DNA of 64,000 bases from Protaetiibacter intestinalis. Lineage in GTDB: Bacteria; Actinomycetota; Actinomycetes; Actinomycetales; Microbacteriaceae. Below the pieces are notes generated by a model. The model ran no database searches, was not told the DNA's origin, and saw only the letters and a list, made by a program, of their open reading frames with translations. This document shows, in pieces, positions 26,714-35,457 of the stretch. Position 1 is the stretch's first letter. Each line of letters starts with the position of its first letter. Made by a program: the position numbers and the translations under genes. The DNA lies in NCBI RefSeq assembly GCF_003627075.1, contig NZ_CP032630.1, positions 1,736,001-1,800,000 on the forward strand, read 5' to 3'.

Positions 26714-28249
26714 GTGACCGACGAGCAACCGACCTCGCGCCGCGCTGCCCGGGCGTCGGCCGAGGCCGCCGCCGCGCCCGCCGGGGCGGAGGCCGCAGCG
26801 CCCGCCGCGAAGAAGAGCGGCGGCATCGGCGCCCTGCTGCGCAAGCACCCCACCGCATGGATCGTGTCGGCCGGGGCGGTCGTCTTCCTGCTGCTCGGCA
26901 CCGGATCCGTCTTCGCGGGCGTCGCGTGGGCGTCCCGCGACACCGACGAGCCCGTCAGCACCCCGAGTCCCAGCATCACCACCCCCGACCCGCGTCCCGT
27001 CTCGACGCTGCCCGCCACCGCGAGCCGCCTGCGCACCTGCTCGATCGCCGGGGCCGCCGCCGACGGCCGCCTCGCCACCCTCTACGGCACCGTCATCCGC
27101 GCCGACACGGGTGAGGTGCTCTTCGACCGCAACGGCAGCACGCCCGCCCCGCCGGCATCCGTGCTCAAGGTGCTCACCGCGGCCGCCGCGATCTCGGTGC
27201 TCGGCCCCGACTTCCGCATCACGACGAGCGTCTACGAGGGCTCGAGCCCCGGCACGATCGTGCTCGTCGGACGCGGTGACACGACCCTCTCCCGGCTGCC
27301 GGTCGGCCAGGAGAGCGTCTACGCGGGCGCACCCAAGCTGCAGACCCTCGCCGAGGGCGTCATCGCGCAGTACAGCGCGCGGCATCCGGATGTGCCGATC
27401 ACCAACGTCGTGCTCGACTCGAGCTACTGGAGCTCGGGCGACGCGTGGGAGCCCACCTGGCGCGAGGATCAGCGCACCGAGGGGTACCAGGCCCCCGCGA
27501 CCGCCCTGCAGGTCGACGGCGACCGCGACAACCCGCGGGCGGCGGTGAGCCCGCGCTCCACCGACCCGGTCGGTCGGGCGGGCAACGCCTTCCTCGACGC
27601 GCTGCGCGCCGCCGACACGAGCGGCACGGTCGTCGATCCGGCCGTCGCCACCTCGCTCGGCACGGCGGTCGGCACCGATGTGCTCGCCGAGGTGCAGTCG
27701 CAGCCGCTGCGCACCCTGCTGCCGCAGATGCTGCTGCCGAGCGACAACATGCTCGGCGAGATGCTCGCCCGCATCACCTCGAAGCAGAGCGGCGGCAACG
27801 GATCCGCCGCCTCGCTGCAGGGCACCATCACGAGCCAGCTCACCCGCTGGGGGGTGCCCGCGACGGGCATCGTCATCAAGGACGGCTCGGGCCTGTCCCC
27901 GCAGAACGCGGTGCCGACGAACGCGCTCACGATCCTGTTGCGTTCGGTACGCGACGGTGTCGACGGTCTCGACGCCGTGCGCGACGGCCTGCCGGTCGCC
28001 GGCAAGTCGGGCACCATCTCGAGCCGCTTCACGGGCGACAACGCGGTCGCGCGCGGCAACGTGTTCGCGAAGTCCGGCATGATCCGGGGCTCGTATACCC
28101 TCGCCGGCATCATCAACTCCGCCGACGGCACCCCGCTCGTGTTCTCGTTCTTCGCGGCCCGCGACGGGGTCGAGAGCGGCGCGCGGGCGGCGCTCGACAC
28201 GCTCACGACGGCCGCGTTCCGCTGCGGCGACAACCTCTCCAACAACTGA
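26714..28249 (+). CDS. dacB: D-alanyl-D-alanine carboxypeptidase (PBP4-type, family S13)
   Basis: This wall enzyme trims or cleaves peptidoglycan cross-links. The 511-residue protein has an Ala-rich cytoplasmic N-terminus, a signal anchor (about 48-72), and penicillin-binding motifs Ser149-x-x-Lys152 (SVLK), Ser343-Asp-Asn345 (SDN) and Lys431-Ser-Gly (KSGT). A large insert between the first two motifs is typical of PBP4. A TAGGAT box (26702-26707) lies 6 nt before the GTG, giving a leaderless mRNA. Nicotinamidase follows 15 nt later with its own Shine-Dalgarno. Confidence 0.93.
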   Translation: MTDEQPTSRRAARASAEAAAAPAGAEAAAPAAKKSGGIGALLRKHPTAWIVSAGAVVFLLLGTGSVFAGVAWASRDTDEPVSTPSPSITTPDPRPVSTLPATASRLRTCSIAGAAADGRLATLYGTVIRADTGEVLFDRNGSTPAPPASVLKVLTAAAAISVLGPDFRITTSVYEGSSPGTIVLVGRGDTTLSRLPVGQESVYAGAPKLQTLAEGVIAQYSARHPDVPITNVVLDSSYWSSGDAWEPTWREDQRTEGYQAPATALQVDGDRDNPRAAVSPRSTDPVGRAGNAFLDALRAADTSGTVVDPAVATSLGTAVGTDVLAEVQSQPLRTLLPQMLLPSDNMLGEMLARITSKQSGGNGSAASLQGTITSQLTRWGVPATGIVIKDGSGLSPQNAVPTNALTILLRSVRDGVDGLDAVRDGLPVAGKSGTISSRFTGDNAVARGNVFAKSGMIRGSYTLAGIINSADGTPLVFSFFAARDGVESGARAALDTLTTAAFRCGDNLSNN

Positions 28250-28264
28250 CGCTCCGGAGGACTG

Positions 28265-28849
28265 ATGGCGCGCGCACTGCTCGTGATCGATGTGCAGAAC
28301 GACTTCACCGAGGGCGGCGCGCTCGGGGTCGATGGTGGGGCCGCCGTCGCCGAGGGGATCACCGAGTACCTGCGCGCGCATCCGGACCGCTACGACGTCG
28401 TCATCGCCTCCCGTGACTGGCACCACGGCGACGACGACAACGGCGGGCACTTCGCCACCGACGGCGCACCCGACTACGTGACGAGCTGGCCGCGGCACTG
28501 CGTGGGCGGCACGCCGGGCGCCGAGTACCACCCGGCGCTCGACACCTCGCTCATCGACGTGCACGTCAGGAAGGGGCAGGGCGTTCCCGCCTACTCGATC
28601 TTCGAGGGCACGACGGATGACGGGGTCGCGTTCCCCGAGGAGCTCGACCGACTCGGCGTCACCCAGGTCGACGTCGTCGGCATCGCGACCGACTACTGCG
28701 TGCGCGCCTCCGCGCTCGACGCGCTCGACGCGGGGCGCGCCGTGACGGTGCTCGACGACCTCGTCGCGGCGGTCAACCCCGTCACCGGCGCCGAGGCGCT
28801 CGTCGAGGTGGAGGATGCCGGCGGCGCCGTGCACCCGGCCGCGGGATGA
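28265..28849 (+). CDS. pncA: Nicotinamidase
   Basis: The enzyme hydrolyses nicotinamide to nicotinate for NAD salvage, and in mycobacteria activates pyrazinamide. The 194-residue protein shows the catalytic triad Asp9 (VIDVQNDF), Lys103 (VRKGQG) and Cys145 (TDYCVRAS), with metal ligands in SRDWH and the following H residues. A CGGAGGA Shine-Dalgarno (28255-28261) precedes the ATG. It is probably cotranscribed with dacB and the following aldehyde dehydrogenase. Confidence 0.95.
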   Translation: MARALLVIDVQNDFTEGGALGVDGGAAVAEGITEYLRAHPDRYDVVIASRDWHHGDDDNGGHFATDGAPDYVTSWPRHCVGGTPGAEYHPALDTSLIDVHVRKGQGVPAYSIFEGTTDDGVAFPEELDRLGVTQVDVVGIATDYCVRASALDALDAGRAVTVLDDLVAAVNPVTGAEALVEVEDAGGAVHPAAG

Positions 28850-28856
28850 TGGACGC

Positions 28857-30317
28857 ATGATCTCGGAGAGCGCGCTGCTGGCGAAGGTGCCGACGCAGCT
28901 GTACATCGGCGGACAGTGGGTCGACGGGGCCGCGGGGGGCACCATCCCCGTGCACGACCCCGCGACGGGCGACACGATCGCGACGATCGCCGACGCGACG
29001 CCGGAGGACGGCATCCGCGCCCTGGACGCGGCGGTCGAGGCCGCGGCCGCGTGGGCGGCGACCCCCGCCCGGGTGCGCGGCGAGCTGCTGCGCGCCGCGT
29101 GGGAGCTGCTCACCGAGCGCGCCGACGAGTTCGCGCTGCTCATGACGCTCGAGATGGGCAAGCCCTTCGCCGAGGCGAAAGGCGAGGTCGCCTACGGCGG
29201 CGAGTTCCTGCGCTGGTTCGCGGAGGAGGCGCCCCGCATCCAGGGCCGCTACGGCCCGAACCCGGAGGGCACCGGGCGGATGATCGTCACCCAGCGTCCC
29301 GTCGGGCCGTGCTTCTTCATCACGCCGTGGAACTTCCCGCTCGCGATGGCGACCCGCAAGATCGCGCCCGCGCTCGCCGCCGGTTGCACCGTCGTCATCA
29401 AGCCCGCCACCCTCACGCCGCTCACGACCCTCGCCTTCGCGCAGCTGCTCGAGGAGGTGGGGGTGCCGGCGGGCGTCGTCAACGTCATCACCACCTCCAC
29501 CTCGAACGCCGTGTCGGAGCCCATCATCCGCGACCCGCGGCTGCGGAAGCTCTCGTTCACCGGCTCGACGCCGGTCGGGGTGAAGCTGCTCGAGCAGGCG
29601 GCGCAGGGGGTGTTGCGCACCTCCATGGAGCTCGGCGGCAACGCGCCGTTCATCGTCTTCGAGGACGCCGACCTCGACCGCGCGGTGGACGCGGCGATGC
29701 TCGCCAAGTTCCGCAACATCGGCGAGGCGTGCACGGCGGCCAACCGCTTCCTCGTGCACGCGGATGTCGCGGACGAGTTCACGCGCCGGGTCACCGAGCG
29801 CGTCGCCGCCATGAAGGTGGGGCGCGGCACCGAGGAGGGCGTGACCATCGGCCCCCTCATCGACGGCAAGGCGGTCGCGAAGGCATCCGAGCTCGTCGCG
29901 GATGCGGTCTCCCGCGGTGCGCGGGTCGAGACCGGCGGCGAGGCGGTCGACGGGCCCGGCACCTTCTACCGGCCGACCGTCGTCTCGGGCATCGCCGCGG
30001 GGTCCGACATCCTGCGCGAGGAGATCTTCGGACCGGTGCTCGCGATCTCGACCTTCACCGACGAGGCGGACGCCGTGCGCCGCGCCAACGACACCGAGTA
30101 CGGGCTCGTCTCCTACGTGTTCACGCGCGACCTCGCACGCGGCCAGCGCATGATCGACCAGCTCGAGACCGGCATGATGGGCCTCAACGTCGGCGTCGTC
30201 TCGAACGCCGCGGCCCCCTTCGGCGGCGTCAAGCAGTCGGGCCTCGGTCGCGAGGGCGGTGCCGAGGGCATCCACGAGTACCTCGACACGAAGTACACCC
30301 TCACCCCCCTCAGCTGA
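28857..30317 (+). CDS. gabD: Aldehyde dehydrogenase, succinate-semialdehyde type
   Basis: This NAD(P)-dependent enzyme oxidises an aldehyde to an acid, probably succinate semialdehyde to succinate. The 486-residue protein has cofactor motif TPWNFPLAM, FTGSTPVG, general base Glu258 (MELGGNAPF) and nucleophile Cys292 (GEACTAANRF). The closing segment PFGGVKQSGLGREGG is typical of the GabD branch. The ATG at 28857 is chosen because family proteins begin just before LYIGGQWV. It comes 7 nt after pncA. A repeat-rich region follows. Substrate assignment is from family resemblance only. Confidence 0.85.
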   Translation: MISESALLAKVPTQLYIGGQWVDGAAGGTIPVHDPATGDTIATIADATPEDGIRALDAAVEAAAAWAATPARVRGELLRAAWELLTERADEFALLMTLEMGKPFAEAKGEVAYGGEFLRWFAEEAPRIQGRYGPNPEGTGRMIVTQRPVGPCFFITPWNFPLAMATRKIAPALAAGCTVVIKPATLTPLTTLAFAQLLEEVGVPAGVVNVITTSTSNAVSEPIIRDPRLRKLSFTGSTPVGVKLLEQAAQGVLRTSMELGGNAPFIVFEDADLDRAVDAAMLAKFRNIGEACTAANRFLVHADVADEFTRRVTERVAAMKVGRGTEEGVTIGPLIDGKAVAKASELVADAVSRGARVETGGEAVDGPGTFYRPTVVSGIAAGSDILREEIFGPVLAISTFTDEADAVRRANDTEYGLVSYVFTRDLARGQRMIDQLETGMMGLNVGVVSNAAAPFGGVKQSGLGREGGAEGIHEYLDTKYTLTPLS

Positions 30318-30345
30318 CTCTGGCGGCGGGAGCCCCCGCACCATC

Positions 30346-30836
30346 CGCGGGAGCCCCGCACCGTCGGCGGGAGAAGCACCCGGCCCGGGCGGTAAACCGT
30401 GCATGCGGCGGGAGAAGTTGCCCCCGCCGAGTGCAGGTTCCTCCGCCCGGGCGCAACCCAGATCGGTGCGGAGCGATGCTGGCCCGGGACGGAGCCGGCC
30501 GGATGGACGGATCGGCCTGCGCAACGCCCGCGCCCACGACGCCCTCGCGCTGCGCAGCGGGCGGCGTTGCCGCGGTGCGGCGGGAGCAACATCTCCCGCC
30601 GCACCCGCTTGACTCCGCCCAGTGCCCAGTGCCCAGTGCCCAGTGCCCAGTGCCCAGTGCCCAGTGCCCAGTGCCCAGTGCCCAGTGCCCAGTGCCCAGT
30701 GCCCAGTGCCCAGTGCCCGCATCCTGCTCTTCTGGGCGGGGTAGTTGCTACGCGGCGGGAGCAACTTCTCCCGCCGCATGCACGGTTTGCCGCCCGGGCC
30801 GGAGGGGGCTCCCGCCGCTGGTGCGGTTGCTCCCAC
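30346..30836. repeat. Long inverted repeat flanking a heptamer array
   Basis: The 593 bp between the convergent gabD and ABC exporter genes has no credible gene. Its outer parts form an inverted repeat of about 75 bp. The best 56 bp (30366-30421 with 30761-30816) match with six differences, and the next 20 bp outward match loosely. Inside are hairpins built on GCGGCGGGAG...CTCCCGCCGC (30574-30605 with a 13 bp stem; 30752-30777 with a 10 bp stem). The heptamer array lies at 30618-30715. A CAGGGG triplet repeat (30868-30885) follows. I see no target-site duplication and no transposase. Confidence 0.75.
30618..30715. repeat. Tandem array of 14 perfect CCCAGTG heptamers
   Basis: Fourteen identical 7 bp units (CCCAGTG) run without a mismatch, followed by a partial CCC. 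The perfect identity suggests recent slippage, so copy number should vary between strains. The array lies between long inverted repeats in a convergent intergenic region, so length changes would not alter a protein. It may affect transcript ends. Confidence 0.95.
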
Positions 30837-30910
30837 CACTGGAGGGCGCGGGAGCGGTTGGCGGCGGCAGGGGCAGGGGCAGGGGCAGCGGCAGGGCCGC
30901 AGCGACCCCG

Positions 30911-32755
30911 CTACACGAGGAGTTGGTGCTTCGCGAGGTCGCGGTAGAGGGGCACGGTGGCGACGAGCTCGGAGTGGGTGCCGACGCCCACGACGCGACC
31001 GTGGTCGAGCACGACGATGGCATCCGAGTCGACGACGGTCGACAGCCGGTGGGCGATGATGAGCAGCGTGCGGTCGGCCGCGACCGCGTCGATCGCCTCG
31101 CGCAGCAGCTGCTCGTTGACCCCGTCGAGGGATGCCGTCGCCTCGTCGAGCAGCAGGATGGGCGCCGCCGCGAGCAGTGCGCGGGCGATCGCGAGCCGCT
31201 GACGCTCGCCGCCGGAGAGCATGACGCCGTCCTCCCCGACCGCGGCATCCAGCCCCGCCGGGTCGCGGTCGAGCACCTCGCCCAGGTTCACCGAGCGCAG
31301 CACCTGGGCGCACTGCGCGTCGGTGGCGTCCGGGGTGCCGAGGGTCAGGTTGTCGCGGATCGTGCCGGCGAGCACGGGCGCGTCCTGTTCGACGTAGCCG
31401 ATGCGGGCGCGCAGCTCCTCGCGCGGCAGGGCGCGCACATCCATCCCGTCGACGCGCACGACGCCCGCGGTCGGGTCGTAGAAGCGCTCGATGAGGGCCA
31501 GGATGGTCGACTTGCCCGCCCCGGACGGTCCGACGAGCGCCACCCGCGAGCCGCGCGGCACGGCGAACGACACCCCGTGCAGCACCTCGCGGTCGTCCGG
31601 CGGCTCGTCGCCGACGGTCTCGGCGATGACCTTCTCGCGCTCCGTCTTGTGTGCCGCCTCGGGGTAGGCGAAGCGCACCTCCTCGAACCGGATCGCGTCA
31701 TCCGTCTCGATCGCGGGCGCCGCGGCGACGGAGGCGTCGCCCTCGTCCTCCGAGGGGATGCGCATGATCTCCTGGATGCGCCCGAGCGCCCCGAGCGCCT
31801 GGTTGACCGAGGTGACCGCGCCGAACGCCTGCCCGAGCGGCATGATCATGAGGAACAGGAACAGGATGAACGCCACGAGGTTCGCGATCGTGATCGCGCC
31901 CGACGCGACCCGGTAGCCGCCGAGGCCGAGCACCACGAGGAACGACACGTTCATCGCGATCGACGCGACCGGCACGACGAGCGCCGACACCTTCGCGACG
32001 CGGATGCCGGCCCCCCACGCCGCCTTCGCCTCGCGCTCGATCGCGACCGACTCGCGCTCGGTCGCGTTCGCCGCGCGCACCGTGCGGATGGCGGCGATCG
32101 CCCGCTGCACGCCCGCGGCGACATCGCCCACCTTCTCCTGCTGCTCCCGGCTCGCCACCCGGATGCGGCCCGAGAGCCCGCCGACGACGGCGATCGCGAC
32201 GGCGATCACGAGCACGGTCGCCCCGAGCAGCAGCGGGTCGATGATCGCCATGCCGACGATCGCGCCGACGAACACGACGGCGCCGCCCAGCGCATCCACG
32301 AGCCCCTGCGTGAGCACGGCGTAGAGCAGCGTGGTGTCGCTGCCGACGCGCGAGACGAGGTCGCCCGTGCGGCGGGTGTCGAACTCGCGGATCGGCAGCC
32401 GCAGCAGGCGCCGGATGAGGGCGCGGCGCGAGGAGTAGACGACGCTCGTGCCGGCGCGCTGCAGCAGGTAGTGCTGCACGGCGGTGACGATGCCGTTGCC
32501 GATGACGAGGGCGACGAGCAGCCAGGCGAGGGCGCCGAGCGCCCCGCCCGACTCGACGAGCGAGATCACCTGGCTCACGAGCGCCGGCTGGGCCAGCGAG
32601 AGCCCGGCCGACACGAGGCTCAGCACGATCGCGAGGGCGAGGAGCCCCCTGTGCTCGGTGAGGTACGGCAGCAGTTCGCGGAACGAGGCGCGCGGGCCGG
32701 TGTCGGGGGTGCGGCGGAAGGGATTGCGGCGCGCGGGGGCGTCGGGGGAACTCAC
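30911..32755 (-). CDS. ABC transporter, fused permease and ATPase (exporter type)
   Basis: This 614-residue half-transporter has six transmembrane helices (about residues 35-320) and a C-terminal ATPase with Walker A GPSGAGKST, signature LSGGERQRLAIARA and Walker B ILLLDEATASLD. It forms a homodimer that exports lipids, drugs or peptides; the substrate is unknown. The GTG start at 32755 has no strong Shine-Dalgarno. An inverted repeat separates it from the divergent ABC-2 exporter operon. Its stop codon faces the heptamer repeat region. Confidence 0.93.
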   Translation of the reverse strand: MSSPDAPARRNPFRRTPDTGPRASFRELLPYLTEHRGLLALAIVLSLVSAGLSLAQPALVSQVISLVESGGALGALAWLLVALVIGNGIVTAVQHYLLQRAGTSVVYSSRRALIRRLLRLPIREFDTRRTGDLVSRVGSDTTLLYAVLTQGLVDALGGAVVFVGAIVGMAIIDPLLLGATVLVIAVAIAVVGGLSGRIRVASREQQEKVGDVAAGVQRAIAAIRTVRAANATERESVAIEREAKAAWGAGIRVAKVSALVVPVASIAMNVSFLVVLGLGGYRVASGAITIANLVAFILFLFLMIMPLGQAFGAVTSVNQALGALGRIQEIMRIPSEDEGDASVAAAPAIETDDAIRFEEVRFAYPEAAHKTEREKVIAETVGDEPPDDREVLHGVSFAVPRGSRVALVGPSGAGKSTILALIERFYDPTAGVVRVDGMDVRALPREELRARIGYVEQDAPVLAGTIRDNLTLGTPDATDAQCAQVLRSVNLGEVLDRDPAGLDAAVGEDGVMLSGGERQRLAIARALLAAAPILLLDEATASLDGVNEQLLREAIDAVAADRTLLIIAHRLSTVVDSDAIVVLDHGRVVGVGTHSELVATVPLYRDLAKHQLLV

Positions 32756-32774
32756 CCCCTCACGCTACCCGCGT

Positions 32775-32832
32775 CGAGGCGTCGCTTCCGGTCGCCTGGG
32801 CGCGCACTCGGGCGACGGAAGGCGACGCCTCG
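32775..32832. repeat. Inverted repeat in a divergent promoter region
   Basis: Arms of 22 nt at 32775-32796 and 32811-32832 pair over 11 bp (CGAGGCGTCGC) and then, past single bulges, over TTCC and GTCGCC. The loop is 14 nt. The element lies between two divergent ABC transporter genes, so it cannot be a simple shared terminator. It may be an operator or a dispersed repeat. Confidence 0.65.
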
Positions 32833-32874
32833 GAACCTAGGCCGTGTCGGCGGACCGTCCTAGGCTCGTCTCTT

Positions 32875-33795
32875 GTGACCGTGATCGCCGCCTCCGAGCT
32901 CGTCAAGCGCTACGGCGAGGTCGCGGCGGTCGACGGGGTGAGCTTCGAGGTCGCGGCCGGCGAGTCGTTCGGCCTGCTCGGCCCGAACGGGGCGGGCAAG
33001 TCGACCACCATGCGGATGGTGGGCGCCGTCTCGACCCGCACCTCCGGCGAGTTGACGGTGCTGGGGCTCGACCCGGACGAGTACGGCCCCGAGATCCGCT
33101 CGCGCCTGGGCGTCGTCCCGCAGCAGGACAACCTCGACAACGAGCTGCGGGTGCGCGAGAACCTCCTCGTCTACGGCCGCTACTTCGGCCTCCCGCGCCG
33201 CGCGATCGCCGAGCGCGCCGACGAGCTGCTGGAGTTCGCTCAGCTGACCGACCGCGCGAAGGCGAAGGTCGACGAGCTCTCGGGCGGCATGAAGCGCCGC
33301 CTCACGATCGCGCGCGCCCTCATCAACGAGCCCCGCATCCTGCTGCTCGACGAGCCGACGACGGGCCTCGACCCGCAGGCGCGGCACATCCTGTGGGATC
33401 GCCTGTTCCGCCTCAAGGAGCAGGGCACGACGCTGCTGCTCACGACCCACTACATGGACGAGGCTGAGCAGCTCTGCGACCGCCTCGTCGTGGTCGACCA
33501 CGGCCGCATCATGGCCGAGGGCAGCCCCGCCGAGCTCATCCGCCGGTACTCGACGCGCGAGGTGCTCGAGGTGCGGTTCGGTTCGGAGCAGAACGCGGGC
33601 GCCGCCGAGAGGCTCGCGGGGCTCGGCGACCGGCTCGAGGTGCTGCCCGACCGGCTGCTCGTCTACGCGGACGACGGCGAGGCGGCGCTCGTCGAGTTGA
33701 CCGCGCGCGGCCTGCAGCCGCTCACGAGCCTCGTGCGGCGTTCGAGCCTCGAAGACGTCTTCCTGCGTCTCACGGGAAGGTCGCTCATCGAATGA
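32875..33795 (+). CDS. ABC-2 exporter ATPase (DrrA/NodI-like)
   Basis: This 306-residue ATPase has Walker A GPNGAGKST (about 35-43), signature LSGGMKRRLTIARAL, Walker B RILLLDEPTTGLD and the switch His in LTTHYMDEAEQ. The extra C-terminal domain (about 220-306) is typical of drug or polysaccharide ABC-2 exporters. The GTG at 32875 follows a TAGGCT box (32861-32866) by 8 nt, suggesting a leaderless transcript. Two permease genes follow with 4 nt overlaps, so the three form an operon. The exported compound is not evident. Confidence 0.9.
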   Translation: MTVIAASELVKRYGEVAAVDGVSFEVAAGESFGLLGPNGAGKSTTMRMVGAVSTRTSGELTVLGLDPDEYGPEIRSRLGVVPQQDNLDNELRVRENLLVYGRYFGLPRRAIAERADELLEFAQLTDRAKAKVDELSGGMKRRLTIARALINEPRILLLDEPTTGLDPQARHILWDRLFRLKEQGTTLLLTTHYMDEAEQLCDRLVVVDHGRIMAEGSPAELIRRYSTREVLEVRFGSEQNAGAAERLAGLGDRLEVLPDRLLVYADDGEAALVELTARGLQPLTSLVRRSSLEDVFLRLTGRSLIE

Positions 33796-34637
33796 CGGAT
33801 GCCGTGGGCACCGCATCGCTCACCGCCGAGGCCCGCGCCGCGGCGGTCGCCTCGCGGCGCTTCGGCGCCTGGTTCGTGGCCGAGCACCACCTCCGCGTCT
33901 GGCGCCGCTACCTCGGGGTCAGCGTCGCGACCGCGGTGGGCACGCCGTTCATGTATCTGCTCGCGTTCGGCATCGGCCTGGGCGTGCTGGTGAACGCCAA
34001 CACCGGCCCGGCGGGCGTCGACGGGGTGTCCTACCTCGTGTTCATCGCCCCCGCCCTCATCGCCACCTCCGCCGTCATGATCGCCTCCGACGAGTTCAGC
34101 TACCCCGTCATGCAGGGTCTCAAGTGGAACAGGGTCTACTTCGGCATGCACGCGGCGCCCCTCTCCGCGCGGCAGGTGGTCGACGGGCTCATGATCTTCG
34201 CCTCGATCCGGATCGCCGCGACGACGCTCGTCTACTTCCTCGTGATGGCGGCGTTCGGCGGGGTGCCCGCCGCGACGGGTGTGCTCACGGTGCCGGTCGC
34301 CGTGCTCAGCGGCATCGCGCTCGGCGCCCCGCTGTTCGCCTACTCGGCCTCGCTGCGGGAGGACCGCGGCCAGTTCGCGGTCATGCAGCGGGTGCTCGTG
34401 CTGCCGCTCACCCTGTTCAGCGGCACCCTGTTCCCGCTCGACCAGCTGCCCGCGTTCCTGCAGCCGATCGGCTGGCTCTCGCCGCTCTGGCACGGTGCGG
34501 AGCTCGGCCGCGTGGTCGGCTACGGTGCCGACCGTCCGGGCTGGCTCATCGCCGTGCACCTCGTGTTCCTCGTCGTGCTCGCGGTCGCTGGCTGGCGGCT
34601 CGCGGTGCGGGTGATGCGGGGGAGGCTCGACACGTGA
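33792..34637 (+). CDS. ABC-2 exporter permease 1
   Basis: This 281-residue protein has six predicted transmembrane helices, with the characteristic ABC-2 permease segment FSGTLFPLDQLPAFLQPIGWLSPLWHG near the C-terminus. Its ATG overlaps the ATPase stop codon (ATGA). It pairs with the second permease to form a heterodimer, like NodJ/DrrB-type exporters. Confidence 0.88.
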   Translation: MTDAVGTASLTAEARAAAVASRRFGAWFVAEHHLRVWRRYLGVSVATAVGTPFMYLLAFGIGLGVLVNANTGPAGVDGVSYLVFIAPALIATSAVMIASDEFSYPVMQGLKWNRVYFGMHAAPLSARQVVDGLMIFASIRIAATTLVYFLVMAAFGGVPAATGVLTVPVAVLSGIALGAPLFAYSASLREDRGQFAVMQRVLVLPLTLFSGTLFPLDQLPAFLQPIGWLSPLWHGAELGRVVGYGADRPGWLIAVHLVFLVVLAVAGWRLAVRVMRGRLDT

Positions 34638-35455
34638 GCGCCGTCACGGAGCAGCGGCTGCTGCGGCGTGGCGGGGTGCGTGCCCTCTACGCCGGCAACG
34701 CGCGCGCGGTGGTCGGCCGCGGTCTCGTGGCGACGCGGTCGAGCAACTGGGTGGTCATGGCATCCGGATTCTTCGAGCCGGTCTTCTATCTGCTCTCGCT
34801 CGGCGTGGGGCTGGGCGCGCTCATCGGCACCGTCACGGATGCCACGGGTCGCGAGATCCCGTACGCCGCGTTCATCGCGCCGGCGCTGCTCGCGGTGGCG
34901 GCCATGAACGGCGCGATCTACGACTCCACCTGGAACGTCTTCTTCAAGATGAACTTCGGCAAGCTCTACGAGGGCATGCTCGCGACGAGCCTCGGCCCGC
35001 TCGACATCGCCCTCGGCGAGATCCTGCTGGCGCTGTTCCGCGGGGCGGTCTACGGCGTGGGGTTCCAGATCGTCATGCAGCTCATGGGGCTGAACCTCTC
35101 GTGGTGGGCGCTGCTCGCGGTGCCGGCCGTCTGTCTCATCGCCTTCGGTTTCGCGGCGGTCGGGATGGGGGTGACGAGCTACTTCACGACCTTCCAGCAG
35201 ATGGAGTGGATCATGTTCGTGCTCACCCCGATGTTCATGCTGTCGGCGACGTTCTTCCCGATCACGATCTACCCGGAGCCGGTGCAGTGGTTCGTGATGG
35301 CGCTGCCGCTCTGGCACGGGGTGGAGCTGATCCGCGGGCTCACGACGGGCGTCGTGGGGCCGGAGCTGCTGGTGCACGTCGCGTACTACGCCGTCATGAT
35401 CGTGGTGGGGCTGTTCTTCACCACCCGTCGGCTGCGGGCGCTGTTCCTCGACTGA
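34634..35455 (+). CDS. ABC-2 exporter permease 2
   Basis: This 273-residue protein has six predicted transmembrane helices and the segment MLSATFFPITIYPEPVQWFVMALPLWHG, which mirrors the first permease, so the two probably arose by duplication. The GTG start at 34634 overlaps the preceding stop (GTGA). It ends 2 nt before the stop codon of the convergent serine hydrolase, so no terminator space exists between the two transcripts. Confidence 0.88.
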   Translation: MSAVTEQRLLRRGGVRALYAGNARAVVGRGLVATRSSNWVVMASGFFEPVFYLLSLGVGLGALIGTVTDATGREIPYAAFIAPALLAVAAMNGAIYDSTWNVFFKMNFGKLYEGMLATSLGPLDIALGEILLALFRGAVYGVGFQIVMQLMGLNLSWWALLAVPAVCLIAFGFAAVGMGVTSYFTTFQQMEWIMFVLTPMFMLSATFFPITIYPEPVQWFVMALPLWHGVELIRGLTTGVVGPELLVHVAYYAVMIVVGLFFTTRRLRALFLD

Positions 35456-35457
35456 GT

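Noticed and set aside
30618..30715. CRISPR-like array
   Set aside because: The units are 7 bp head-to-tail with no spacers, and no cas genes are near. It is a simple tandem repeat.
30366..30816. Complete insertion sequence or MITE with terminal repeats
   Set aside because: No transposase, no clear target-site duplication, and the inverted repeat fades gradually outward rather than ending sharply. I left it as an unclassified repeat.
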